A stretch of 64,000 nucleotides of DNA from Solanum dulcamara (GCF_947179165.1 NC_077247.1:12537501-12601500); one strand, 5' to 3'. Positions 1 to 12,754 are shown, counted from the first letter of the stretch. The notes: generated by a model from the sequence alone, not told the origin. Translations and numbers: made by a program.

Positions 1-1714
1 TTGAAAGCATGAGACTTGGCCAATGTAATTTAGGAACCATCATGAATCATGAAACAACTTAAACACTATAATAGTAATCATGAGATTATGCTTTGAAATT
101 ACCATAAATCATAACGAAGTATATCATAAATTCTTTGGGAGAAACCTTTAACTTTGTGAGAGCACATACTTTAAGTTGTGAAAAATGTTAGTAGTTGTAG
201 TAAGAAATACCTTAAACATTGTGAGAGAAACTTTTTACATTTGTGAGGTAAACTATTAACTGACATAAACCATGTGACCTATAACATGGAGTCCCAATGT
301 TTACCCATACATCAGAGGAAATGGGGAAACTATTTTCCAAGGTAGACTCCTATATGCTTAATTGGATACATTAAGCTACATAAAGGATCGAGCCTCAACT
401 ATGGGTGAACTTTAAAGGAATCGAGCCTCTACTATGGGGGATCCTTTATCCTATGGTGGCACATAGTTATGGGACAATGGGATCTTACTACGGGTCTCAT
501 GCTTCAACTATGGGAGAGAGCCTCTATCCCAAGGTCTGCTCAGTACTAAGTAAGCTCTCAATGGAATAGTTTTAGCTATAAAATAATAAGTCAACATCAT
601 GTGGAAGGGGCCATATCTACTTCCCATCCACTCTTTATAAAAAGCATAGTCATAGCATATCTCCTTAATCATTAACTAGGTGAGAGATCCTCCACTATCA
701 TTCATACTTAACTCAAATTTCATCATAAAACTCAATTCATACTTTTCACGTAATTTACTTGAAAGCCTTATCAAATCATACTCATACTGTATAGTTTATC
801 GTTGGAAATCATAGTATAATGCATAAGACCATATGGAATCATCTTAAAATCATGTAATTAAATGGAAGTCATACTTAATCATATAGAACAATATCAATTG
901 GATCATAATCGAGAGGACCTATTAAGGAATTTATGAACCCTAAATAGCTTTATAGAGTTACTTGTAAATCATTAAAACTCATGCAATTTAATAGTAATTC
1001 ATACTTAATTGAGTAAATAAACAATAATTAAAACTTAATTTATGCAATTGAAAAAGAATTGAACAATACCCATAATGAGATAAGAAACCCTAGGTAGCAT
1101 TGTAGAGAATTCTTATGACCTTAAAACATCTCCAAATCTATTCCCACACCAAAGAATTGAACTTAACATCTATGCACAATTACGAATCACCATACAGCCT
1201 TACACATTTCCCTCTACGGGTCGTAGACCCAAATTGTCAAACCTAAATTCATGAAATAGTAGCTACTAGAAAAGACCTTTGGCTTCTACGACTCTTCCAT
1301 ATGAGTCGTTGACTATCCTACCAATCCTACAAATTACCCATCAACTTTCCCCTCCACTTAGATAAAAATTAGAACTCAGGACTCATCCTACGAATCCTCT
1401 TTACGAATCATAAATAATCCTATGACTCATCCTGTTGAACATTTCAAAAGTACCAAGGCTTATTATTTTCACAAATCAAACATTGACCCTACGACTCATT
1501 TCTATAAGTTGTCAACTTTCTTACGGGTTATAACTCAACTTTTAGACCTTCCTTACACTTGACTAAATTTTTAGTCCTCAGTGCCAACCCTAAGATTCTG
1601 TCCTACGATCCATAGAATCCTCTATGAGTTGTAGGTGGACTCGTAGGAACTAGCACAGTCCAAATTTTACCCAAATCTCCTTTGTTTTGACTTTTCAACT
1701 TTTGGGGTCGGATA
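1..1714 (-). mobile_element. Solo LTR 'S' of a gypsy element, copy A (left end outside window)
   Basis: Non-coding, AT-rich LTR sequence that matches 40403-42872 base for base over long stretches. Its right end (GGGGTCGGATA, ending at 1714) is the reverse of the usual TGTAAGACCCC-type LTR start, so the LTR lies on the minus strand. It is followed by TGTTA at 1715-1719, the same 5 bases that precede the left end of the other copy at 39825-39829, which fixes the target duplication. G1 integrase reading resumes directly after it. Compared with copy B it lacks about 755 bp near 1112. No gag or pol adjoins it, so it is a solo LTR. Confidence 0.85.
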
Positions 1715-3426
1715 TGTTATTTTTAAAAAAGGTTTTAAATCTTATCTTGCGGCGGATGTTAAGGATAATCAAGATAATGATCCTACTATGGTTGAGTTGA
1801 AGATATAGGTTGTCGAAAAAGCCATTGGGGCCTTCTCCCAAGGGGGAGATAGTGCTTTGAGATATCAAGGTCGATTATGTGTTCCTGATGTTGATGGCTT
1901 AAGGGAAATGATATGTACGAAGCTCATCATTCGCAATTTTCTACTCATTTGGGTTCCACAAAAATGTATCATGATTTGAGGGAAGTGTATTGGTGGAATG
2001 TCATGAAGAGTGATATTGCGGAGTTTGTGGAAAAATATCCTAATTGTCAATAAATGAAGGTTGAGCATCAAATACCGAGAGGTTGAGCCCAAGATATTGA
2101 GATTCCTACTTGGAAGTGGGAATCCTTGAATATGTACTTCATTACAAGTTTGCCTCATACCCATAGGAAACATGATTCTATTTGGGTTGTTGTTGATCAA
2201 ATGACCAAGTTAGCTTATTTTCTTCCTGTTAAAACCTCTTATTCAGTAGAGGATTGTGCTAGATTGTATATCTGAGAGTTTGTTAAGCTCTACAATGTCC
2301 TATTGTCTATCATTACAGATCGAGGAACTCAGTTTACATCTTAATTTTTGGAGATCGTTCCAAAGGCTTTTGGTACTCCAGTACAAGTTAGTATAACTGT
2401 TCACCCTCAGATGGATGGTCAGGACGAGCATACCATTTAGAACTTAGAGGACATGTTGAGAGCCCATGTCATTGATTTTAAAGTTAACTGGGATAATCAA
2501 TTTCTATTGATAGAGTTCACCTATAGTAATAGTTATCATTCCAGTATTCAGATGGCTCCATATGAGGCTTTATATAGTAGAAGGTATAGGTATCCTATTG
2601 GTAGGTTCAAAGTTAGTGAAGTTTCCATGATAGGACCCGAGTTGGTACATGAGGCTATGGAGAAGGTTAGATTGGTTAGAGAAAGATTAAAGACTATACA
2701 AAGTCAACAAAATTCCTATTCAGATTTGAGGAGAATGGAACTTGAATTTGAGTTAATGATTAAGTCTACTTGAAAATGTCACACATGAAGGGTGTAATGC
2801 GTTTTGGCAAGAAAGGGAAGCTTAGTACCCGCTATATAGGTCTATATCAGATTTTGACGCAGATTAGAAAGGTGGCATATGAGTTGGATTTGCCTTCTGA
2901 TTTGGCATTGGTGCATCCGGTGTTCCATTTGTCTTTGTTAAGGAAGTTTGTTAGTTATCCTAGCTCTATTATGCCTTTGGACAGAATTAGTATGAAGTAG
3001 AGTCTATCATATAAGGAGGTTCCAGTTGTAATCCTAGATGACAAGTTAGAAAGTTAAGAAACAAGGAAATAACTTCAATTAAAGTTTTATGGAGGAACCA
3101 AGAGGTTGAAGGTGCTACATGGAAAGCCAAAGCTGATATGATGTCACTATATCCTTATCTCTTTCCTTCCGTTCCTAGTAGAGGTATTAAGTTCCTTTAT
3201 GGTCCACTCAACCCAATCCATGTATTTAAGTCATTCTCATGTTTTTATATGCATTAATGTTCATGAAATGAGTTTTAAAATCATGTTAAAACCTAAGATT
3301 GAATATCTCATGTTTTATGCATTTTAGGTATGTGTTGCATTCATGTTGGGCTGCTATGTCTCTTTCCTATTTCATTCATGCTAGGTTGAGTCCCTTTGAG
3401 GATGAATGTTCCCAAGGTGGAGATAT
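1715..3426 (+). pseudogene. G1 copy A: integrase and chromodomain end of gypsy pol
   Basis: Remnant of the 3' end of a Ty3/gypsy polyprotein. Visible in order: the segment before the zinc-binding region (VPDVDGLREM near 1885-1915), a decayed HHCC region, the integrase core with VVVDQMTKLAYF near 2190 (first catalytic Asp), TDRGTQF near 2318 (second Asp) and HPQMDGQ near 2403 followed by the Glu region, then [17 protein letters not shown] near 2523. The C-terminal part has LVHPVFHLSLLRKF near 2908 and a chromodomain at 3077-3136 (IKVLWRNQEVEGATW). Stops interrupt it near 1803, 2052 and 2274, and frames shift near 2344 and 2765. A purine-rich tract (AAGGTGGAGATAT, 3414-3426) precedes the 3' LTR. 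Closely similar to 42873-44582. Confidence 0.9.
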
Positions 3427-4717
3427 TGTAAGACCCCAGAAGTTGGAAGGTTAAAGAATAAGGTTTAAAGAGGAGTTCCCTAAAAGTTGAAGCTTTTTGG
3501 GCGCCAAGTGATCTTCAAAGAGCCCTTCACGGTCCGTGAAAAGGACCACAGACCATGAAGAGCCTTTATGGTCCAGCCTGGTGGAAGTTAGAATATGGGT
3601 GAGGACAATATGGGGGACCATGACCTATGGTAACGTCCGTGGAGGTAACCCCTCCAACCTTAAACATAGTCCCCTCACCACAACGACCACCACGGGCCGT
3701 GGTGGGCTTCACGGTCCATGGTGGGCCTTCTGTACAGGTGCTATTTCAATTAAGTCAAGGGGTGCTTTTCGTATTTTGCCTCTTAATTCATTAATGGATG
3801 TGGATGAGTTTTTGGGGTTTATTCTTGCCTATTAACTACCCTAAGACCTCCTAACTCTCTCATTCTCACACTAACACTCAAATCCCAAAATCTTCTCCCT
3901 AATGTTTTTTCTCTAATTCTTCTTCTACCTCAAGAAATTCAAAGAGAAACTCAAGTCAAGTTTCCAAGTCAAGAGAAATTAGGGCCTCTAAGATCTAAGG
4001 TATGTGGGAATTCATCAGTGGGTCTTTTTACCCATGGAGTCCTACCGTTCTTCTCAAGTTCCCTTATGAATTGTTCTTTTAAAAGCCCTAATATTATGAA
4101 TTTGCATAGGGTCTTGTTAATTATGATGTATCTTATGATTATTTATTATATTATGCATAATTAATAATATATTTCATGATTTCAAATTGAATTTCAATAA
4201 CCCATGTTATATGCTATTTCAAGTATATTTTTAATGTACTATGATCATGAATTTTAAGTAATTGCAATGAAAGCTTTATGAATGACTACCAAGGTTTATG
4301 AATGATGCTTAAATGATGTTTTAATAAGAGATTATGGTGTGAAAGGTAGTTTTCACATAATCATGTTAAGGAGGTGAAAGAACATTCACACCAACTCATG
4401 GATTCTTACGGATCAACTATGTTAATGAGCTATTCTTATGATTTTCTTATGATAAGTATTGATATCTCTTATTGTATTTCCTAATGATGTTAATGACTAA
4501 ATTTTCATGAAATTTCATTGGAATAATGACGATGCACCGATAGGACTTTAAGGTGGGGTTTGGTGATGTAGCCATAGTGGGTACCCAAGTTAATCCTCAT
4601 AGCAATCTTTAGTCCCTAACTACGTTTCCCTCATAGGTTTATGATGCCAATATGGCCTAGCTAGTGGATCTACATATAGGTCATCATTATGATGTTCTCA
4701 CGAAGTCTACCTTGGCA
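3427..4717 (+). mobile_element. G1 3' LTR, copy A, truncated
   Basis: Begins TGTAAGACCCC right after the polypurine tract and matches the complete G1 LTRs at 44583-46626 and 34489-36523. It stops after CTTGGCAAA at about 4716 and joins sequence that in copy B lies beyond the LTR end (AGGGACTTTAATC). The last ~730 bp of the LTR and the target duplication are therefore deleted here. GC-rich hairpin-like repeats (CCACGGGCCGTGG near 3692) lie in its first 350 bp. Confidence 0.88.
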
Positions 4718-7654
4718 AACAGGGACTTTAATCAAAATAGAGATAAGTATCAGGATCAATAGCCAAACAAGTATGAAGGGGAGAAGCCCAACCTGAGTGC
4801 CATAAATAAATCACTCCAATTCCGAACTATATCCAACCTGAATTAATGAGCGGTCTCTAAAACAAGAAAAAACTACATTGGAGACAAAAAAGGGGATTGT
4901 GGATAAAAGGTCTAAAGTGCTAGGTTACTACCTAGCTAAGGCTCAGACTATTATACCAGTCTGCTATGTTAGTCTATAGGGATCTCAGTCATCTAAAAGA
5001 GACATCAGAGTATTCGAAGGCCTAACAGCTCCAAACTATGCAGGTCTATGACAGCACTAGTCTAAACCTATACTAAGGCCAGACATGCTCAATATGAACC
5101 AATAGACACATATCAAAATGTACCACAAGGTTAGGATGCTAAAAATAAAAAAAGCATGCCAATGCTCAATATGCCAATGAAATAAAAGAGATATCAGACT
5201 TTGAATATTTTTGAGAATAACTGATCGTGTCTAGTCTTTTAACTAAAAGATAAGACAAATACCTTCACCGGAAATGCGGCCAGGAGGATCCACTCATGCA
5301 AAGGTCCACTATTTTGTCCTTCACAAATGCGAGAAAGGGACTACTATCGTTGAAGGCAAGCTTTTTATCTTTCACTAACGCAACCCTAGTCTCGCGAACA
5401 TGTGTTGATTAAGAACGCGACCAAGGGGTCCATGAACGCAAAGAGAAAATGTGGCCTGCATTATTTGAGTTGCATCAACTTTCTTTGGATATTTCCAAAT
5501 TCTTTAATGGGGTTCTAGGAATTCATTTCGAACTCTGTCCATGCAAACAAACTATGATACCCCATAAAATTCAATGTTCCAAACTCAACGACAATGTCGA
5601 TATTTCCAATCGAGGTCGTTTTGATAAAAAGTGGGTCCCCACATTCAAGTGTCATTTCTCCAAAATCCATAAGAGGGCTCATAATTAGCTTGGAAGACCC
5701 AAGAAAGTGCACATAGTGTCATTCTAGACCAAACTTGACATTTTAAGCTAACAAAATTATCAGAATTTAATTCTGAGGCCGTTTACCTGAAGTTTTGACC
5801 GATGTTAATTATTCTAGTTTCAAAATATGCAAAATACAAAAAATTATATAAAAACCAAATAAACGATCAGGCGACCAAATGGTCAGTGATTGAAAGTCAT
5901 AAATAACTTGGGGTTGTTATAGGAATGCTCTAAATGATAAAAATGATACATTATCATAGGAATGAACTAGATGATCATTACATATGTATAAGTTTGGATT
6001 CAATTTTACAATAGCTAAGACGTCAATGAATCCGTAAGGTTTTTCAGAAGTAAATTTGGGTGAGTAAAACCCTTGCAATTGAATTCGGCATGAAGGAGAT
6101 ATTTTAGAACATCATGGTTTGAGGTTGTGTTTGTAAATGGGGGAATAGGGAAGGAATTTTAAGTTTCTAACTCTATGAAAGCCGCTATAATCGGATAGAT
6201 CTTGTTATAGAGGGGCTGCTATAGCAGGCAGAGGGTTTCTATAGAGGGACAGTCGTGGGGTTTAAGTCAAAATAAGTCCCAAAACCATTTTTATTTCTGT
6301 AACTTTGTTCTTGGAGTGCTAGAGGCGACTTAGAGCTATATCAATTTCGTTTTCCACCTAAACCTTTTGTAAAGGTAAGTTAATCATTCCACTAACTTAT
6401 AATTTGATTCTTAGACCTTAAAATTTATGGGAATTCTCTTAGGGGAAGGTTTTGACATAAAATAATGGTGGAAAAAAGCCCTAGTTGGGTGAGATGATCA
6501 TGTAATTGACCAAAGGGTACGATTTTGATATAATTCGAGTATTTAGGCCATTGTTCATTAAAGCCTTATTTTCCTTATTTGATTTAGACAAAGAACAAGC
6601 CAAGATACATCAAAAAGGGAAATCACAAATTCTTTAGAACATTAAGGCTTGATTCAAGATACATGTGCCTGTTAACTACTTTGCTAGTATTACATGAATG
6701 ATATATGATTAGAGAAAAAGGAAAGAGCATGTTTTGAAATGATATTTGTTATCAAATTTCATATAATAAATGTATTACTTAGCTATACAAGTATGTGTTC
6801 TATTTATTGTGGTTGCAATTGTGATATGTGATTTTATCTTTGATCAGGTACCACACCAACATATTGGGATTGGGTACCATGCCATTACAATTAGATTGGG
6901 TACCATACTGGTACATTTGGAATGGTACCACACTGGTACACTGACTATTGGAATGGGTACCATGCCGTACATTAATAGTTTTTATATAGGTTCCATGAGA
7001 GGACCATTAATTAGCTGATGTATTCTAATTGCTTGCGCTTAATTTGCATAATGATTTGAATGAAAGGATTGAGAGTCTGGTGTTTCTTATTTTGAGATGT
7101 GTTTGTGTATTATCTACTTTACTATGTTTTGATTTCTTGTTCAAATACCTTTTACTAGAATTAGTTATATGATCCTACCAGTACACTGTGGTTGTATACT
7201 GATACTGCACTTGCTCTTTCTTTATTGAGTACAGACCATATTTAGGTGGATAATAAAAGACCTCAGTTGAGGGACACATGATCGTTCGAATTCAGGGGTG
7301 AGCTAGCTCTTTCAGGATGCCATGGATTCTTCTTAGTTATTAGTCCTTTCTTTTTGGATTCATACACTTTTAGATACTTAAATTTATGTAAACTATTTTC
7401 AGTTGCATCCCCCTATTCTATACTTTTAGATAGAGTTTTACTATGATGAATTTCAATTTATAGGGAGTTAAATTCCTTATGTTTGACAAATTTACCTAAG
7501 TTTATAGGAACTCAACATTTAAACTATTTTAAAACTATTTACACTTATCTAAGTGCTTGTTTTGGGTTAAAATCATGTTGTAGTTGAGTTAGTATTGGTT
7601 CTCCAATAGGAGGGTTAGTGTATGTTTCACTCACGAAGGGACAAGATCATGACA
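4718..7654 (+). mobile_element. G2 5' LTR / leader region, copy A (left boundary unresolved)
   Basis: Non-coding sequence ending in an LTR-like CATGACA at 7654, followed 4 bases later by a tRNA primer-binding site. Matches 46653-50161 in copy B, apart from about 590 bp missing near 5165. The left LTR end cannot be defined: the copy B equivalent runs back through the G1 insertion into 34240-34488. It carries a repeated GGTACC motif near 6847-6975 and a stretch of CTATA/GCGG-rich repeats near 6180-6250. ORFs here have no recognisable product. Confidence 0.7.
6847..6975 (+). repeat. Tandem GGTACC mini-hairpin repeat in the G2 LTR
   Basis: GGTACC occurs at 6847, 6873, 6899, 6924 and 6956, roughly every 26 bp. 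Most units read GGTACCAnnnTGGTACA, so each can fold as a small hairpin with a GTACC/GGTAC stem. The copy B equivalent (49352-49480) keeps three GGTACC motifs and related units. Confidence 0.75.
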
Positions 7655-7658
7655 AAGT

Positions 7659-7670
7659 TGGTATCAAAAC
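7659..7670 (+). other. Primer-binding site of G2, copy A
   Basis: TGGTATCAAAAC, four bases after the LTR end. It pairs with the 3' end of plant initiator Met tRNA (expected complement TGGTATCAGAGC) with two mismatches. The copy B equivalent is at 50166. Confidence 0.8.
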
Positions 7671-7871
7671 CCTAGGTTAGTTGATCTCGTTGTACCAAAA
7701 TGAGTCTAGTAGAGTCTTGCAGAATGGTATAGAGACGTATTTACTTTTCTTTGAGAGGCTACATGACTTTATGAAATCTCTCAATCTTCTTTCTCCCTTC
7801 ATTCTTTAACTTTATTCAATTGGTATCTAGTGATCCAAATTGGCATCTCATCTCTTTTTCTCTTCACGCAA

Positions 7872-9277
7872 ATGGTTAATACTCATCATAATGATGTAAG
7901 GACATTAGATCCTCTAGATAAGTCAGCAGTAGAGCCAATAGTGTTAGGATGCAGTAGTGACAGGGCTTGGGGCCGATGAAAGGCGACACCTACTATGGGT
8001 AAAACTCTTATTGAGGAGGTACCAATAGAAGAAACCCTACCTCTACCATAGGATGATGCGGCAAAGAATGTAGAGGTTAAAGTTGAGAAAGATGTAGAAC
8101 TAGAGGCGAGACAGGATGGGATTGTAGGTCTTCCTTCTTTGGACTTAGGGGTGGTTCAGCAGGTATTCTTTTTTTTGAGTGGGTTGGAAGGTCCGAGAGA
8201 CACTCTCACTATGCAAGCTGTTTAATTCCCAGCTACTTATCTTGGGGTTATTACGCTCCATAAGATAGATGGAGCATTGGATACTGATGCCTTCTTCTAT
8301 CTACTTTTGGGACATGTGATGACTATCAAAGAGCATGAGATGTTAATCAAGTTCTTCAAGTTAAAGCCTCCAGTGTTTTATGGTTTTGAGAATGAGGATG
8401 CCTATAAATTTTTCTTGGACTGCTATGAGAGGCTTTACTAGTTGGGTATTGTGCACCAACTTGGGGTTTAGTTTGTGACCTTCCAACTTCAGGGTGAGAC
8501 GAAATAGTAGTGGAGAGACTTTTTCGAATGTCGATCATTAGTCTTGCCTCCACTCACTTGGACCCAGTTCCATGCCTTATTTTTGAAGAATATGTGCCCT
8601 AGACTTTGATAGATCGAAAAAAGGATGAGTTTATGGCTATTGAACAAGGTATTATGACTATAGCTGCATATGAGGACAAGTTCCATGTTATGTCCCATTA
8701 TTCTACGTAGTTGGTGAGCATCGTGGAAGAGAGGATCCGTTTATTCATTAAAGGTTTGAATTCTAAATTGCAACTTTTGTCTGTGCACTTGAACTCTATA
8801 GGTAGGAGTTTGAATGTGATTGACTTTGTTAAGAAAGTTGGAGGTGTTTGATGAGATGGGTAGGCCAAGGCTTTGTATAAAAAGATCAAGAATGCAGGAA
8901 ATTACAATAGTTGCTACTCCACATGTTAATGTCAATAGTCATTTATAGCCCGACCAATTCAATCAGCCATGCCCGCTTCTATGGGTGGTTGTTGAGCCCA
9001 GCCAATTCAATTAACCATATCCACTTCTATGGGTGGTTATTCAAGGGTTCCATAAAAAAATTGGACTCAAGATAGCTAGGGAGAATCCAATCATCTGCCA
9101 ACAGATCGTCCTTGACTGCAATTGCTTTAATTATAGGGGAATAGGTAACTTGAGGAGGAATTGCCCTCACCCTCATATGATTGATCCATCACAACAACAG
9201 ACCAGGGCAGTGTTACTGATGGGAGGAGATAATAATAGTAGAGGATGTCCACAAAATAGGTAGGAAGGAAAGCATAA
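7872..9277 (+). pseudogene. G2 gag, copy A, interrupted by L
   Basis: Decayed capsid/nucleocapsid region of a Ty3/gypsy element. The ATG at 7872 (MVNTHHNDVRTLDPLDK) is the first in-frame start after the primer site. The retrotransposon gag domain is visible as [11 protein letters not shown] near 8290 and [20 protein letters not shown] at 8368-8427. A second block near 8610-8760 reads KKDEFMAIEQGIMTI and RIRLFIKGLNSKLQL. A zinc knuckle lies near 9119-9172 (CFNYRGIGNLRRNCPHP), its second Cys changed to Tyr and His to Asn. Stops near 8224, 8441, 8507 and 8708 and frame changes disable it. Element L interrupts the reading just after the zinc knuckle, and G2 resumes at 18697. Confidence 0.88.
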
Positions 9278-12200
9278 TGTCACAACCCAACTCCATAGGT
9301 CGCGATTAGGGTCCGACCGGGACTCTCGTATACATACCTATCCGTTGTAGTCAAATTAAACTATGAACAAAGTGATACTACTCATAAAAACCCCAATGAG
9401 TTAAAACTTTTTCGTGTTCGTGTGGCAACTTTCACTCGTGTCATAACATATAAGGGCATGCAAGCCGACCAGGATGCTGTACCATAAAAATATTCACAAC
9501 ATGCCGTATAGGCGCAATCGAAACGAACTCACAAATAACCCACATCAATATGTCTACAGACCTCTAGGAATAGTAACAACAACATATGGCAGGACAGGGC
9601 CACCACCATACCCTTAGACAATTAAATGCATACATATTACATACTAGTATCAAAAGTTAGGCTCCGGAACAGTGGAGCGTTCACAACATTGCTGAGTAGA
9701 AGCCCTAAGCTGGCGGATCTCCAAAATGAACATCTATACCTGCAGGCATGAAATGCAGCCCCCCGGAGAATAGGGGGTCAGTACGATATATGTACTGAGT
9801 ATATAAACCATAACAACATATAACTGAGCTAACAACTAAAGTAGGGATGCAGGGAGCAAATATAATAATTAACGAATTGCTCTACCTGCATCTTATGACA
9901 TGAGGGCATGTATACCTTCCTTACATACCATACCTGGCCTGCTATGGGACTTGGTGCTACAAGTGTGTCTTTATATTTCCACATGCATGCCTACAGACTG
10001 TATCCGGCCTTCATTGAGGGACTCTGTAAAGATGTCATTTCATTGTGTATCATGCCCGGCCCTTCATGGGACGCGGTGAATAATCATTCCATCAAATATC
10101 ATGACTGGCCCTTCATGGGACCCGGTAAATAATCATTTCATCATATATCATGCTCGGCCCTTCATGGGATGCGGTGAATCAGTATTTTATCATTTATCAT
10201 GCCCGGTCCTTTACGGGATACAGTGAATTTATCATGCCCGGCCCTTCATAGGACGCGGTGAATTTATCATGCCCAGCCCTTCATGGGATGCGGTGAATTT
10301 ATCATGCCCGGCCCTTCATGGGAAACGGTGAATTTATCATGTTCAGCCCTTCATGGGACATGGTGAGTGACGTATTAACAGCCTGCACGAGTAAAGTAAC
10401 GAGGAACCATATGCAATTAGTTCATCATCTGAGATTCAGTATAACAATCTTCATGGACTATTATTTGAGGATCAAAACTATCATCTTCTCACGTATCCTC
10501 TAACTTCCATTAGGGGCCACATCGACGGAGTCTCAAGAGTCCTAGGCTTTTATTAAGGTAATACCAAACGGCTTATGCAATCAGAGACACTTTTCATTAT
10601 AGAGTTCTTAGGCATGGGAGCTCATACATTCAATTAGTATTCATCATAAAGGGACTCGAGGGTAGGCGTTCAACTACTTAAAGAATTTCAATATTAAGAA
10701 ATGAATAGGAGTTATAGTTTATGCTTCCCATGCATCAAGTTACTATTTTATGTACAGAAGGCTCGGGGGTGATAGCTCAGCTACCTTAAGCGCCTTAGCA
10801 TTTAAAAGTGAACATGAGTCAAGAGGCCCTACATATATTAACTTTTATCCTATAAGAGTCTTAAAAAAGGCAATGGCTCAACTATTACAGGAGCTCTACC
10901 ATCACGAAGTGGATAAGAATTATGAATTGTACTCGGAGCTTTATGAATGGAATTATTCCCATGTTTCATATACAAACCATTCATAACTTATATCTAAGAC
11001 ATGCCAAAATAAAGAAGAATAGCTTTACCTACTTATGCCAAAATCATGCCAAGAGAAGGAATAAGCTTTACATACTTATTCCAAAAATATGTCAAAAGAA
11101 AGCTTCACGTACCTCTTATGACTCTTTATCTCATTCGTCTCGTCGTCCTCTGAACCTAAGTAATATAAAAGTAACATGAATATTAATAACCATTGGTTTT
11201 CAAGCATCTTAGTTTACGTATGAGTATTCATAGAACTCAACTTTTCGTTCGCTTCCTCGATTAGTTCTTTAACTAGTTTAAAGAGTTACCGGAAATTGGG
11301 CAGCATCTCCCCTATAATATGCCCTATATGAATTCCCAATTACATACCTAATTACTACAGACAACCAACAACAACAACCTGCAGCTCATATACAAGTAAA
11401 ACGTGGCAACATTACACAATATAAACTCCATCCAACTTGCTGAAAATTGTAATACCAAAATAGTGTTTCTAGTCTTTGTTTCACAAAACCTTTAATTATA
11501 CGAAACGAGGGGTCGTTTGGCTGAAACCAGAAGCACCCACACCCCTTTTAAAATAAATTTAGTCCCTTCAACACATCACCACACACCTGCAGAAGCACCC
11601 CACACGCACAACACCCCATTTCGTCTACAATTCAACTACGACGACTTCACTTTCGATTGTTTCTATCGTCAAGCATCTCCATGACTTTTTTATACATCCA
11701 GCAGTGAAAAATGTGTATAATACACTACATAACAACCTTATAAATTACAAATTTAAAGGAGAAGTCTTACCTTACCCAAAATTAGCCAAAACAAACCAAA
11801 ACTCGCCTCGGAACTTCTCTAGTCGCGCTGAAACTGTGTGGACTGTTTGCTGTCCGTTTTGGCTGCACCAAGTCATGATTTTATACTTATAACACCTCCA
11901 TATCATCTTGGTATACGCTGTATAATTAATTTACGGAATCAAATTGGGACTTACCTATTTTTTCCTCCTAGCCGCCACACTTTTCTCTCTTAGCTTAGGG
12001 TTTTCATTTCTTTGTGTTGCTGAAGTTTTTGGTGCTTTGCTGCAGGTTTTTGGATAATTAACTGAAGATAAGAGTCATTTTAACATGTATATTTGGGCTT
12101 CCTTGGAGGTGAAACGTGTCAAACCCTTAGGGGGACACGTGTCGAGCCATAATTGGCCACCATATCATGCTGCCATCTAGGGGCTGCCACATGGCAGTGG

Positions 12201-12670
12201 GGTCCACCCCCCCAAGCAGCTGCATCACCTACTTGACCCTAAGTAGGTGCATCACCTTCTTGCTTGAGTTGCTGCCACGTGTCGCTCCTCCATTGGCTTC
12301 CACATGTCGTCTTTTCCCCTACCTCGTGGGTTCGTAATCTCGTCTTATTTTAGGAGCCTATGTAATCCATGCTACGTAAGCTTGGTATGTACTTAAGCAA
12401 CTCAAGTGTATAAAAATTCTAAATTAGTAGCTTACGTAGGTAAATCGAGTCCTACGACTCATTACTTGGCCTCCAATTCCTTCCGGATTCTTATGACTCT
12501 ATTTCCAACCTTCTCTACTATAGGGTATCACATTTTCCTTTCCTTGGAGTCGTTTGATAGTTTCGTAGCTTATTCGGCTCACATGGTGACTTGTAAGAAC
12601 CTTAAGAGCCTTTCCAGAAACTTAAGAAGCTTACGAAACATTCCAAGGTACTAAAGTATGGGGTGTAACA
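9278..12670 (-). mobile_element. L 3' LTR (left)
   Basis: On the plus strand it runs from TGTCACAACCC to GGGGTGTAACA; on the minus strand it begins TGTTACACCCC. It matches the right LTR throughout. It contains a block of 49- and 35-bp tandem repeats at 10050-10370. Small ORFs here recur in both LTRs without resemblance to known proteins and are taken as chance. Confidence 0.92.
10050..10370 (+). repeat. Tandem repeat array inside the L left LTR
   Basis: Eight units built on TCATGCCCGGCCCTTCATGG followed by GACGCGGTGAA. The first three are about 49 bp (with an extra ATAATCATTCCATCA-type tail) and the rest about 35 bp. Each has a CCC-TTCAT-GGG mini-palindrome. The right LTR holds the same array at 16091-16410. 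Confidence 0.9.
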
Positions 12671-12684
12671 TCCTTCCCCACTTT
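12671..12684 (-). other. Polypurine tract of L
   Basis: On the minus strand AAAGTGGGGAAGGA directly precedes the 3' LTR start TGTTACACCCC. Position and purine content fit the plus-strand primer of an LTR retrotransposon. Confidence 0.75.
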
Positions 12685-12754
12685 AGAACATTCGTCCTCG
12701 AATGTAAACCAAAATCTTTCTCCGTACCTTATAACGATTATATGGAGAGGTCCT

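Noticed and set aside
10050..10370. CRISPR-like array of regular repeats
   Set aside because: Units are contiguous variants of each other with no unique spacers, the array is duplicated in both LTRs, and the DNA is plant nuclear.
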